64,000 nucleotides of DNA from CAJXSD01 sp964633145. Its GTDB lineage: Bacteria; Pseudomonadota; Alphaproteobacteria; Rhodobacterales; Rhodobacteraceae. Of the stretch, positions 16,622 through 24,840 are shown one piece after another. The DNA is taken from assembly GCA_964633145.1 (NCBI GenBank), contig CAZWFE010000008.1, positions 7,034-71,033 on the forward strand. The letters run 5' to 3'. The position numbers and the translations under genes were made by a program. The notes under the pieces are model-generated. The model was given only the letters and a program-made list of their open reading frames with translations. It made no database searches and was not told where the DNA came from. Numbering within the stretch: position 1 is the stretch's first letter; the number at the start of each line of letters is the position of its first letter.

Positions 16622-17077
16622 ATGACCCGTTTTACAGCAACCGCCACAATTTTTGCAGCAGCAATCACATTGGCAACCGCCCCTGTTCACGCTGCTGGTG
16701 TGCCGGGCCAACATTTCATCGAAAATTGGGATCTGTCAGGTGATGGCATCGTTTCACTGGCCGAAGTGATCGAACGTCGTGGCGACATTTTCCTGACCTT
16801 TGATGCGGACGAAAATGGGTTCATCGATGCAGACGAATATGTTGCATTCGACGAAGCCCGCGCCGAAGACATGAAGGGCCAAGGCGGCGCAAATGGTCAC
16901 GGCAAAGGTGCTATGAAAAACATGTCCGAAGGCATGACATTGGCATTTAATGACGCCGACAACGACGGTCAGGTGTCGCGCGACGAATTTTTAGGCGCAG
17001 TCGATCGTTGGATGGAATTGGTTGACCGTGACGGTGACAATGCGATCACCACGGCCGATTTTGGTCCGAAAAAATAA
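16622..17077 (+). CDS. Exported EF-hand calcium-binding protein
   Basis: 151 residues. A signal peptide (TIFAAAITLATAPVHA) is followed by four EF-hand-like loops: DLSGDGIVSLAEV, DADENGFIDADEY, DADNDGQVSRDEF and DRDGDNAITTADF. Each starts with Asp and most have the Asp-x-Asp/Asn-Gly pattern for calcium. A Gly/Asn/Lys linker separates the pairs. Likely a periplasmic or secreted calcium sensor or buffer. ATG 16622 has AAAGGA upstream. Followed by a hairpin terminator shared with the converging aldehyde dehydrogenase gene. Confidence 0.88.
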   Translation: MTRFTATATIFAAAITLATAPVHAAGVPGQHFIENWDLSGDGIVSLAEVIERRGDIFLTFDADENGFIDADEYVAFDEARAEDMKGQGGANGHGKGAMKNMSEGMTLAFNDADNDGQVSRDEFLGAVDRWMELVDRDGDNAITTADFGPKK

Positions 17078-17083
17078 TATGAA

Positions 17084-17109
17084 TTGGCGGCCCTTATTTG
17101 GGCCGCCAA
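17084..17109. terminator. Bidirectional hairpin terminator
   Basis: TTGGCGGCCC (17084-17093) and GGGCCGCCAA (17100-17109) form a perfect 10-bp stem with a 6-base loop, placed between two convergent genes. On the minus strand it is followed by a T-rich stretch (attcatattatttttt). On the plus strand the tail is only weakly T-rich. Confidence 0.8.
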
Positions 17110-17116
17110 ACCTAAT

Positions 17117-18556
17117 TTAACCGATATGCCAGCCAGCGGTTGATTTGACCTCTAGGAAATCTTCGATCCCCCATGTGCCGCCTTCGCGGCCATTGCCGGA
17201 TTGTTTCATCCCACCAAAGGGCGACCCCGCCGCGCGGCCATTGCCATTCATTTCCACCATGCCCGACCGCAGTTGACGCGCCACGCGATTTGCGCGTTCG
17301 CCGTCTTGGGTTTGGACATAGTTGGTCAGGCCATAGGGCGTATCATTGGCGATTGCGATGGCTTCTTCCTCTGTGTCGAATGGGATCATGCACATCACAG
17401 GGCCAAAGATTTCCTGACGTGAAATAACCATATCATTATGCGCATCGGCAAAAATCGTTGGTTTGACATAAAACCCGCGGTTCAACCCTTCGGGACGGCC
17501 AACGCCACCGGCGATCAGGCGCGCACCTTCGTCGATGCCCTGTTGGATCAGATCCTGAATTTTGTTGAACTGGGTTTCGTTCACAACGGGGCCAATATGA
17601 CGGCCTGGTTCGTTGGCGGGGCCCACAGTGACTTTGTTCGCGGTGGCGGCCGCAATTTCAACCGCTTGGTCATAAATGCTGCGTTCGACCAACATACGGG
17701 TGGGCGCATTACAGGATTGGCCCGAATTGTTCATCACACGCAACACGCCGCGCGATACCGCTTTTTCATCAGCATCCGCGAAAATCAGGTTCGCGCCTTT
17801 GCCACCCAATTCCAAATGCACCCGTTTCAATGTGTCAGCTGCGTTTTTGGAAATGGCGATGCCTGCGCGGGTTGATCCGGTAAAGGACACCATATCCACA
17901 TCAGGATGCCCGCTAAGATCCGTTCCAACGCCTGGGCCATTGCCATTGATCAGGTTGAAAACACCTGCCGGGAAACCGGCCGCATCCATGATTTCAGCGA
18001 AAATCATGCCGCTGATTGGGCTTTCTTCGGATGGTTTTAACACCATGGTGCAGCCAGCAATTGCCGCGGCCGCGACCTTTAGGATGATCTGGTTCATTGG
18101 CCAGTTCCACGGCGTAATCAACGCACAAACACCGACCGATTCCCATAAAATCATATCTGTTGGGGCATGATCGCCCAAGGGACGTTCAAATTTGAAATTT
18201 TTTGCTGCGCGCAAAAACCCATCGATGTGAAATGGACCTACGCCAATTTGTTGTTGACGCGACATATCAATCGGCGCGCCCATTTCCATTGAAATCGCTT
18301 GGGCCATATCTTCGGCACGGTCTTGGTACGCGGCCAGCAATTTTTCAACCAATTCGATGCGTTCGTTTGCAGGACGCGATGACCATGCGGGCCACGCCGC
18401 CTTGGCTGCGGCAACGGCTGCGTTTGTATCCGCGGTCCCACCTAATGAAATGACAGCGCAGGGCTCTTCGGTGGTGGGGTTTATAACATGGTGATCCTGC
18501 CCGTCGATTGGATTGACCCATGTCCCATTGATATAAAATTGGCGTCTTTCTATCAT
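17117..18556 (-). CDS. Aldehyde dehydrogenase family protein
   Basis: 479-residue NAD(P)-dependent aldehyde dehydrogenase. The nucleotide-fold markers TPWNWPMNQ and KPSEESP, the general base in LELGGKGANLIF, the nucleophile in SGQSCNAPTRM, and the C-terminal PFGGMKQSGNGREGG are all present. It oxidises an aldehyde to an acid; substrate not readable. ATG 18554-18556 (MIERRQFYINGTW) matches the usual family start; an upstream extension of 32 codons is unlikely. Divergent from the peroxiredoxin gene. Confidence 0.94.
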   Translation of the reverse strand: MIERRQFYINGTWVNPIDGQDHHVINPTTEEPCAVISLGGTADTNAAVAAAKAAWPAWSSRPANERIELVEKLLAAYQDRAEDMAQAISMEMGAPIDMSRQQQIGVGPFHIDGFLRAAKNFKFERPLGDHAPTDMILWESVGVCALITPWNWPMNQIILKVAAAAIAGCTMVLKPSEESPISGMIFAEIMDAAGFPAGVFNLINGNGPGVGTDLSGHPDVDMVSFTGSTRAGIAISKNAADTLKRVHLELGGKGANLIFADADEKAVSRGVLRVMNNSGQSCNAPTRMLVERSIYDQAVEIAAATANKVTVGPANEPGRHIGPVVNETQFNKIQDLIQQGIDEGARLIAGGVGRPEGLNRGFYVKPTIFADAHNDMVISRQEIFGPVMCMIPFDTEEEAIAIANDTPYGLTNYVQTQDGERANRVARQLRSGMVEMNGNGRAAGSPFGGMKQSGNGREGGTWGIEDFLEVKSTAGWHIG

Positions 18557-18646
18557 ATTGCTTTCCCATTTTAGGTTATTTTGTTGACCGCATAGCACGG
18601 GGCTGGGGCAGAGTGTCACCCCTTGGCTAAATTTACAACTATCCAC

Positions 18647-18676
18647 TTGCATTTATTCGTCGCAAAGCAATATATA
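18647..18676 (+). promoter_or_regulatory. Candidate promoter of the peroxiredoxin gene
   Basis: TTGCAT (18647-18652) and TATATA (18671-18676) with an 18-base spacer, a good sigma-70 match. The predicted start would be near 18683, about 26 bases before the ATG and before the AAGGA ribosome site. Confidence 0.6.
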
Positions 18677-18708
18677 CAAATTATCGAATATGAGAAGGAT
18701 TCTAAACT

Positions 18709-19362
18709 ATGGGTTTACGTATTAACGACATCGTTCCTAATTTCACTGCTGAAACTGACCACGGAACCATCACGTTCCATGATTGGATTGGTGACAGCTG
18801 GGCAATTCTATTTTCCCACCCCAAAGACTATACCCCTGTTTGTACAACAGAATTTGGCGCAGTTGCCCAATTGGCTGACGAATGGGCCAAGCGCAACACC
18901 AAGGTCATCGGCCTGTCCGTTGACAGCGTCGAAGAACACGCCGGCTGGAAAAAAGACATCGAGTCATTTGGGGGCGCTGCCGCCACATTCCCAATCATTG
19001 GCGACCAAGATTTGGCAGTATCCAAGCAATTCGACATGCTGCCCGCAGATGCCTATCTGCCCGATGGCCGTACAGCGGCAGACAGCGCATCTGTACGTTC
19101 GGTTTTCATCATCAGCCCAGACAAGAAAGTACAGCTGATCATGACATACCCAATGTCTGTTGGCCGTAACTTTGCCGAGGTATTACGCGCACTTGACGGG
19201 TTGCAGGCAACATTTGGCGCCCCCTTGGCGACACCTGCAAACTGGACCGTAGGCCAAGACGTAATCGTTGCATTGTCATTGAATGATGACGAAGCGCGCG
19301 AAAAGTTTGGTGAAATCGACATCAAATTGCCGTACCTGCGCACCACTGCGCACAAAGCGTAA
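18709..19362 (+). CDS. 1-Cys peroxiredoxin (Prx6-type)
   Basis: 217 residues. The peroxidatic Cys is C45 in DYTPVCTTEFGA, with the Thr two residues earlier and the conserved Arg in SVRSVFIISP. The long C-terminal arm (about residues 160-217, NWTVGQDVIVAL) is that of the Prx6 class. Reduces hydrogen peroxide and alkyl peroxides in the cytoplasm. The Shine-Dalgarno GAGAAGGA precedes ATG 18709. Followed by two hairpins, the second being a terminator. Confidence 0.95.
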   Translation: MGLRINDIVPNFTAETDHGTITFHDWIGDSWAILFSHPKDYTPVCTTEFGAVAQLADEWAKRNTKVIGLSVDSVEEHAGWKKDIESFGGAAATFPIIGDQDLAVSKQFDMLPADAYLPDGRTAADSASVRSVFIISPDKKVQLIMTYPMSVGRNFAEVLRALDGLQATFGAPLATPANWTVGQDVIVALSLNDDEAREKFGEIDIKLPYLRTTAHKA

Positions 19363-19389
19363 AATATAAAACAGGGCGCGCATGAACAG

Positions 19390-19427
19390 AATTGGGCAAA
19401 CGTGATCTGATATCACCTTGCCCAATT
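19390..19427. other. Two-tier inverted repeat after the peroxiredoxin gene
   Basis: Outer arms AATTGGGCAA (19390-19399) and TTGCCCAATT (19418-19427) pair perfectly, and inner arms GTGAT (19402-19406) and ATCAC (19412-19416) pair within them. No strong T-run follows. It could stabilise the 3' end of the mRNA or bind a protein; the terminator is 15 bases further on. Confidence 0.75.
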
Positions 19428-19441
19428 ATTTCGGCCCCCAT

Positions 19442-19470
19442 AAAAAACCCCGCCTTAAGCGGGGTTTTTT
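19442..19470. terminator. Bidirectional intrinsic terminator
   Basis: AAAAAACCCCGC (19442-19453), loop CTTAA, GCGGGGTTTTTT (19459-19470). The stem is GC-rich and flanked by an A-run on the left and a T-run on the right, so it can serve both the peroxiredoxin gene and the converging flavoenzyme gene. Confidence 0.95.
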
Positions 19471-19490
19471 GCATTTTGTCGGTATGATCC

Positions 19491-21995
19491 TTATCCGTCG
19501 ATGCGGATTTTTTCGTTTTTCGGATCAAAGGGGCTGTCGCAGGTGACAACGGCATCCCACAATTCACCCATGATTTTCACGCGCAGCTTGGTGCCTTCGA
19601 CGGCCAAATCAGGTGACACATAGCCCATACCAATCGCTTTGCCAAAGGCCACGGAATATCCGCCAGATGTCAAACGACCCACTTTGGTGCCGTTTTCGTC
19701 AACCAACACTTCGCGACCCCAAGGATCTGCATCAGCAGGACCATCAATCAATACGGTGACGCATTTGAACCGCACACCCAGATTTTCCATGGCCTCTTTG
19801 CCTTGGAATTCTTTGCCCAGATCGACAAAGCGTGGTAAATCCGCCTCAAGCGGGGTCGCATCGCGGCCCAGTTCGTTGCCAAAGGCACGGTATGATTTTT
19901 CCTGACGCAGCCAGTTTTGTGCGCGTGCGCCCACCAATTTACCGCCATGTTTTTCCAAGGCAGGAACCAGTTGATCCCACAAGTAATTTTGCATTTCAAT
20001 CGGGTGATGCAATTCCCATCCCAATTCACCAGTATAGGCCACGCGGATCGCGTTGACGGGGCACATGCCCAATTCGATCTGGCGGGCTGACAACCATGGG
20101 AAACGTTTGTTGGACAATGCGGTTTCAGGATCGGCGTCTTTGATGATTTCTTTCAACACATCGCGCGATTTTGGTCCTGCGATGGCGAATACACCCCACT
20201 GTGTGGTCACGTTTTGAATTTCGATATACCCAAATTCTGGCGCCATATCCTCGGCGCATTTGCGCAGGTAATCGGCGTCGTAATCCGTCCATGCACCGGC
20301 AGAGACCAGATAGTATTCATCCTCGGCCAAACGCACGATTGTGTATTCTGTGCGCGTGGTGCCCGCAGGTGTCAGCGCATAGGTCAGGTTGATGCGACCC
20401 ACTTTGGGCAGTTTGTTACAAGTAAACCAATCCAAGAACTGGGTGGCGCCCGGGCCTTTGACCATATGTTTGGTAAACGCTGTTGCGTCGATCAGACCGG
20501 CCGTTTCGCGTACGGCGGTTGCCTCGTCCACGGCGTGTTGCCACCAACCACCGCGGCGGAAACTGCGGGTGTTGTGATCGTAATCGGCAGGTGCATCGAC
20601 GGGGCCGTAATAATTGGGGCGTTCCCATCCGTTGACCTGACCAAACTGTGCGCCACGTGATTTTTGACGATCATAGGCGGGCGCTGTGCGCAATGGGCGG
20701 CATGCTTCGCGTTCTTCGTCTGGGTGGTGCAGGATATAGACGTGCTCATAGGCTTCTTCGTTTTTGCGCGCACCATATTCGGTGGTCATCCAGCTGCCAT
20801 AGCGTTTTGGATCCAGCGATGCCATGTCGATTTCGGCTTCGCCCTCGACCATCATTTGCGCCAGATAATACCCTGTGCCGCCTGCGGCTGTGATGCCGAA
20901 ACTGAACCCTTCGGCCAGCCACATGTTGCGCAAACCGGGGGCTGGACCCACCAAGGGGTTGCCATCAGGTGTGTAACAGATTGGTCCGTTAAAGTCGTCT
21001 TTCAAACCAACGGTTTCTGATGACGGAATGCGGTGGATCATGGACATGTATTCTTCTTCGATACGTTCCAGATCAAGCGGGAACAAATCGGCGCGGAAAC
21101 TGTCAGGCACACCATATTCAAAACGTGCAGGTGCATTGCGTTCGTATGGGCCCAAAATCCAACCACCGCGTTCTTCGCGGACATACCATTTTGCATCAGC
21201 ATCGCGCAAAACGGGATGTTCCAGACCGCCGTTTGCACGGTATTCTTGCAACATGGGGTCGGGTTCTGTCACGATGAATTGGTGTTCCACCGGAATTGCA
21301 GGCATTTTGATGCCCAACAGTTTCGCAGTGCGCTGCGCGTGGTTGCCTGTTGCGGTTACAACATGTTCTGCGGTGATAACCGTCTGTTCGTCGGATGGCA
21401 CCAAATTGCCACCGCGTTCAACCATTTTGGTACAGGTCACTTTCCATTCGGACCCAGTCCATTCGTATCCATCAACCTGCCATTTGCGTTCGATAATAAC
21501 ACCGCGTTGGCGCGCGCCTTTGGCCATTGCCATGGTCACGTCGGCGGGATTGATATAACCGTCTTGGGGGTGGAACAACGCACCTTTCAGATCCTCGGTC
21601 CGGACCAGCGGCCAACGTTCCTTGATTTCCTTGGGTGTCATAAATTCGTGATACACATCCGCCGTTTCCGCAACAGATGAATATAGGCGATATTCGTCCA
21701 TGCGTTCGTCCGTTTGCGCCATCCGCAGGTTGCCCACGATGTAAAATCCAGCGTTCAGGCCGGTTTCCTCTTCCAGCGTTTTATAAAAATCGACCGAATA
21801 TTTGTGGATATGCGTTGTTGCATAGGACATGTTGAACAGTGGCAACAAACCAGCGGCGTGCCATGTGGACCCCGATGTTAATTCATCGCGCTCTAGCAGC
21901 ATGACATCTTGCCAACCTGCCTTGGCCAAATGATAGGCGATTGATGTACCGATTGCACCGCCACCAACGACCAGAGCTTTCACATGCGTTTTCAT
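19491..21995 (-). CDS. Dimethylglycine/sarcosine dehydrogenase-like flavoprotein with GcvT domain
   Basis: 834 residues. The N-terminal FAD-dependent DAO domain starts with ALVVGGGAIGTSIAYHLA. The motif TSGSTWHAAGLLPLF holds the His that binds FAD covalently in mammalian DMGDH/SARDH. A FAO-M-type middle region follows, then a GcvT aminomethyltransferase domain from about residue 450 with tetrahydrofolate-binding folds and a GcvT C-terminal barrel. It oxidatively demethylates an N-methyl amino acid and passes the one-carbon unit to folate. Dimethylglycine or sarcosine is the likely substrate, not proven here. ATG 21993-21995 fits the start of the FAD domain. Confidence 0.88.
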   Translation of the reverse strand: MKTHVKALVVGGGAIGTSIAYHLAKAGWQDVMLLERDELTSGSTWHAAGLLPLFNMSYATTHIHKYSVDFYKTLEEETGLNAGFYIVGNLRMAQTDERMDEYRLYSSVAETADVYHEFMTPKEIKERWPLVRTEDLKGALFHPQDGYINPADVTMAMAKGARQRGVIIERKWQVDGYEWTGSEWKVTCTKMVERGGNLVPSDEQTVITAEHVVTATGNHAQRTAKLLGIKMPAIPVEHQFIVTEPDPMLQEYRANGGLEHPVLRDADAKWYVREERGGWILGPYERNAPARFEYGVPDSFRADLFPLDLERIEEEYMSMIHRIPSSETVGLKDDFNGPICYTPDGNPLVGPAPGLRNMWLAEGFSFGITAAGGTGYYLAQMMVEGEAEIDMASLDPKRYGSWMTTEYGARKNEEAYEHVYILHHPDEEREACRPLRTAPAYDRQKSRGAQFGQVNGWERPNYYGPVDAPADYDHNTRSFRRGGWWQHAVDEATAVRETAGLIDATAFTKHMVKGPGATQFLDWFTCNKLPKVGRINLTYALTPAGTTRTEYTIVRLAEDEYYLVSAGAWTDYDADYLRKCAEDMAPEFGYIEIQNVTTQWGVFAIAGPKSRDVLKEIIKDADPETALSNKRFPWLSARQIELGMCPVNAIRVAYTGELGWELHHPIEMQNYLWDQLVPALEKHGGKLVGARAQNWLRQEKSYRAFGNELGRDATPLEADLPRFVDLGKEFQGKEAMENLGVRFKCVTVLIDGPADADPWGREVLVDENGTKVGRLTSGGYSVAFGKAIGMGYVSPDLAVEGTKLRVKIMGELWDAVVTCDSPFDPKNEKIRIDG

Positions 21996-22324
21996 TTTCG
22001 GACGACTCCCTAATCCAGAATTCGTGGGATATTTAACACGATTGCAAAAATTCACAGACCCCAGTCGACCACCTAGCGCATATTTGCGACCTATTTGTGA
22101 AACAGCACCGAAAAATCTGCCCCTACAGCGACAAAATCAACCAATATTCCGGCAAGTTTGGTCGGCAAACTTGTGCCGATGCGTTCAAAATTTCGATGTG
22201 AACGGGGTAAATGCCACGGAAATCCCCTTTCATGTTGGCATATTGCTACCTATAAGAAACAAAAGGCGGCGACGGACCCCTGTGCGAGTCGCACACGGAT
22301 CCTATCAAACAAAAGGCAACGGGA
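21996..22324. other. 329-base intergenic region upstream of mreB
   Basis: Gap between two divergent genes. It holds an imperfect inverted repeat CGGCAAGTTTG / CAAACTTGTGCCG (22150-22160, 22166-22178). In the mreB leader it holds a hairpin with a TGTGCG/CGCACA stem (22281-22286, 22290-22295) whose outer flanks (GGA/TCC, CC/GG) extend the pairing to 22274-22302. A -10-like TATAAG lies at 22251-22256, but its -35 is poor. No gene or tRNA is visible. Confidence 0.6.
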
Positions 22325-23371
22325 ATGGTTGGATTTTCATCTTTGACGGGCATGTTTTCGCAAGACATGGCGATTGATTTGGGGACTGCGAACACTTTGG
22401 TGTATGTCAAAGGCAAAGGTATCATCCTGTCCGAACCATCGGTTGTGGCCTATCACGTCAAAGATGGCGTTAAGAAAGTGTTAGCTGTCGGAGAAGATGC
22501 CAAGCTGATGCTGGGCCGCACCCCCGGTTCCATTGAGGCGATCCGCCCCATGCGCGAAGGTGTGATTGCCGATTTCGACGTGGCCGAGGAAATGATCAAA
22601 CATTTCATTCGCAAAGTTCACAAACGGTCCACATTCAGCAAACCAAAAATCATCGTCTGTGTCCCCCACGGCGCAACCCCTGTTGAAAAACGCGCGATCC
22701 GTCAGTCTGTGTTGTCCGCTGGCGCACGCAAGGCGGGGTTAATCGCCGAACCGATTGCCGCGGCCATTGGTGCCGGTATGCCCATCACCGACCCAACCGG
22801 CAACATGGTTGTCGATATCGGCGGCGGTACGACCGAGGTTGCGGTTTTGTCATTGGGCGACATTGTGTATGCCCGTTCGGTGCGTGTCGGTGGCGACCGC
22901 ATGGACGAAGCCATCATTAACTATCTGCGCCGTCAGCAAAACCTGCTGGTCGGTGAAAGCACCGCCGAGCGGATTAAAACATCGATCGGCACAGCGCGTA
23001 TGCCAGCCGATGGCCGTGGTGCATCCATGATTATCCGCGGGCGCGATTTGCTGAACGGTATCCCCAAAGAACTGGAAATCACCCAAGCCCAAGTTGCCGA
23101 AGCCTTGGCCGAACCCGTGCAGCAAATCTGCGAAGCCGTAATGACCGCACTAGAGGTCACGCCACCCGACTTGGCCGCCGATATTGTCGACCGCGGCGTT
23201 ATGTTGACCGGTGGCGGCGCATTGTTGGGCGATCTGGATTTGGCCTTGCGCGAACAAACCGGATTGGCCGTTTCCATCGCAGATGAAAGCTTGAACTGTG
23301 TGGCCTTGGGCACCGGCAAAGCGTTAGAGTATGAAAAACAACTGCGTCACGCGATTGACTATGAAAGCTAA
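22325..23371 (+). CDS. mreB: Rod-shape-determining actin MreB
   Basis: 348-residue bacterial actin. The phosphate-1 loop DLGTANTLVYVKGKG, the VDIGGGTTEVAVLSL phosphate-2 loop and the adenosine motif VMLTGGGALL are present. It polymerises under the inner membrane and directs lateral wall synthesis with MreC/D, RodA and PBP2, all encoded downstream. ATG 22325 has only a weak ribosome site. The N-terminus MVGFSSLTGMFSQD may form the amphipathic membrane anchor. Confidence 0.97.
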   Translation: MVGFSSLTGMFSQDMAIDLGTANTLVYVKGKGIILSEPSVVAYHVKDGVKKVLAVGEDAKLMLGRTPGSIEAIRPMREGVIADFDVAEEMIKHFIRKVHKRSTFSKPKIIVCVPHGATPVEKRAIRQSVLSAGARKAGLIAEPIAAAIGAGMPITDPTGNMVVDIGGGTTEVAVLSLGDIVYARSVRVGGDRMDEAIINYLRRQQNLLVGESTAERIKTSIGTARMPADGRGASMIIRGRDLLNGIPKELEITQAQVAEALAEPVQQICEAVMTALEVTPPDLAADIVDRGVMLTGGGALLGDLDLALREQTGLAVSIADESLNCVALGTGKALEYEKQLRHAIDYES

Positions 23372-23382
23372 AAGGACGAGTT

Positions 23383-24312
23383 TTGGCCAGAACAAGCAGC
23401 CAGCAGGATGATTATGTCACGCCAATCAAACGATTGGTGACTGCTGTTTTGGTTTTGGTCTTATTGGCCATTTTCGTCATTTGGCGCATCGACAGCCCCC
23501 GCGTTGAACGGTTTCGCGCACAGATGGTTGATCAATTCGTCCCCAGTTTCGAATGGGCCATGGCACCCGTGACCGGTACGATCAATCTGGTTCGCGATTT
23601 TCGCAGCTATCAGGCATTGTACGAACAAAACCAAGAATTGCGCCGCGAATTACAACAAATGAAGAGCTGGCGCGAAGCCGCATTGCAGTTAGAACAAGAA
23701 AACGCGCGCCTGTTGGATTTGAACAAACTGCGGCTGGATCCCAAATTGACCCACGTCAGCGGTATTGTCATTGCCGACAGCGGGTCGCCGTTTCGCCAAT
23801 CTGTGTTGCTGAATGTTGGCAAACGCGATGGCATTCAGGACGGCTGGGCCGCGATGGACGGCTTGGGGCTGGTCGGGCGCATTTCGGGGGTTGGCGAAAA
23901 AACGTCCCGTGTGATTTTGCTGACCGATACCTACAGCCAAATTCCAGTTGTCATCCAGCCGTCTGGGCAGCGGGCCTTTGTCATTGGGGACAACACCGCC
24001 GCACCCCCAGTCGATTTCATCGAGGACCCGGACCAAGTACGCGCGGGCGACCGCATTGTGACATCGGGTGATGGGGGCATTTTACCCGCCGGTTTGGTCG
24101 TGGGCCAACTGGCCATTGACCCCAACGGACGCCTGCGCACACGGCTATCTGCCGATTACGAACGCCTGGAATTTTTGCGCGTCCTACGCGATTATGGAAC
24201 GGTGCGCATTGATGACACGGGCGATTTGATCATACCCGAAACGCTGTTTGCCAACCCGCCGGCCCCACCGCCCGAGGCTATACCCACCCCCCAAGAGGCA
24301 TCAGATGGCTGA
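23383..24312 (+). CDS. mreC: Rod-shape-determining protein MreC
   Basis: 309 residues. One N-terminal membrane helix (about 18-40), a coiled coil near 75-115 (YEQNQELRRELQQMKSW), then the periplasmic beta domains (RDGIQDGWAAMDGLGLVGRI). A Pro-rich tail closes it. It starts with TTG 23383, preceded by AAAGGACGAG. Connects MreB to the periplasmic wall machinery. Eleven bases after mreB and overlapping mreD by 8 bases. Confidence 0.95.
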   Translation: MARTSSQQDDYVTPIKRLVTAVLVLVLLAIFVIWRIDSPRVERFRAQMVDQFVPSFEWAMAPVTGTINLVRDFRSYQALYEQNQELRRELQQMKSWREAALQLEQENARLLDLNKLRLDPKLTHVSGIVIADSGSPFRQSVLLNVGKRDGIQDGWAAMDGLGLVGRISGVGEKTSRVILLTDTYSQIPVVIQPSGQRAFVIGDNTAAPPVDFIEDPDQVRAGDRIVTSGDGGILPAGLVVGQLAIDPNGRLRTRLSADYERLEFLRVLRDYGTVRIDDTGDLIIPETLFANPPAPPPEAIPTPQEASDG

Positions 24313-24832
24313 GCCTCGGACATCCGGCGTCTGGAAACTGCGCGTCACCTTTGTCGGGGTGACCATGGCATTGTTGTTTGTGCGCTTGCTGCCATTGCAA
24401 ACAACACCCAGCACGATCAGTGGCCCCGATATCATTATGGCGGTGATATTTTATCTTAGTCTGCAACGCCCCGATGCGGTTCCATCCGTGTTGATTGGCG
24501 CAATTATCCTGATTGAGGATATGTTTTTACAACGCCCACCTGGATTAATGGCCGCCTTGATCATATTGGCATCAGCCTGGTTGAAACTGACCGCATCCCA
24601 AACCCAAGATCGCAACTGGTTCAAAGATTGGTGGATGTCTGCACTGGCGATGATTGCCACAACGGTTATCATGCGCATTGTGCTGACCTTGGCTTTGGTG
24701 CCGCGGCCGCCTGCGCTGCTGCACTACACACAGCTGCTGTCAACAATCCTAGTGTTTCCAATCGTGGCATTTGTCGCGTATTATGTATTACAAATCCGCC
24801 CTGAAACTGCCCTTGATCGTGATAAATACTGA
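24305..24832 (+). CDS. mreD: Rod-shape-determining protein MreD
   Basis: 175 residues, an inner-membrane protein with about five helices. It is poorly conserved in sequence, but its position between mreC and the PBP2 gene and its size fit MreD. ATG 24305 lies inside the mreC end (8-base overlap). Confidence 0.88.
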   Translation: MAEPRTSGVWKLRVTFVGVTMALLFVRLLPLQTTPSTISGPDIIMAVIFYLSLQRPDAVPSVLIGAIILIEDMFLQRPPGLMAALIILASAWLKLTASQTQDRNWFKDWWMSALAMIATTVIMRIVLTLALVPRPPALLHYTQLLSTILVFPIVAFVAYYVLQIRPETALDRDKY

Positions 24833-24840
24833 GGAATGTC

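Noticed and set aside
18623..19138. Alternative 171-residue reading frame overlapping the peroxiredoxin gene
   Set aside because: It is a shadow frame of a clear peroxiredoxin with full motifs and a ribosome site; the alternative has no family features.
22265..22305. A tRNA-like fold before mreB
   Set aside because: There is one hairpin only; no T-loop consensus or acceptor stem.
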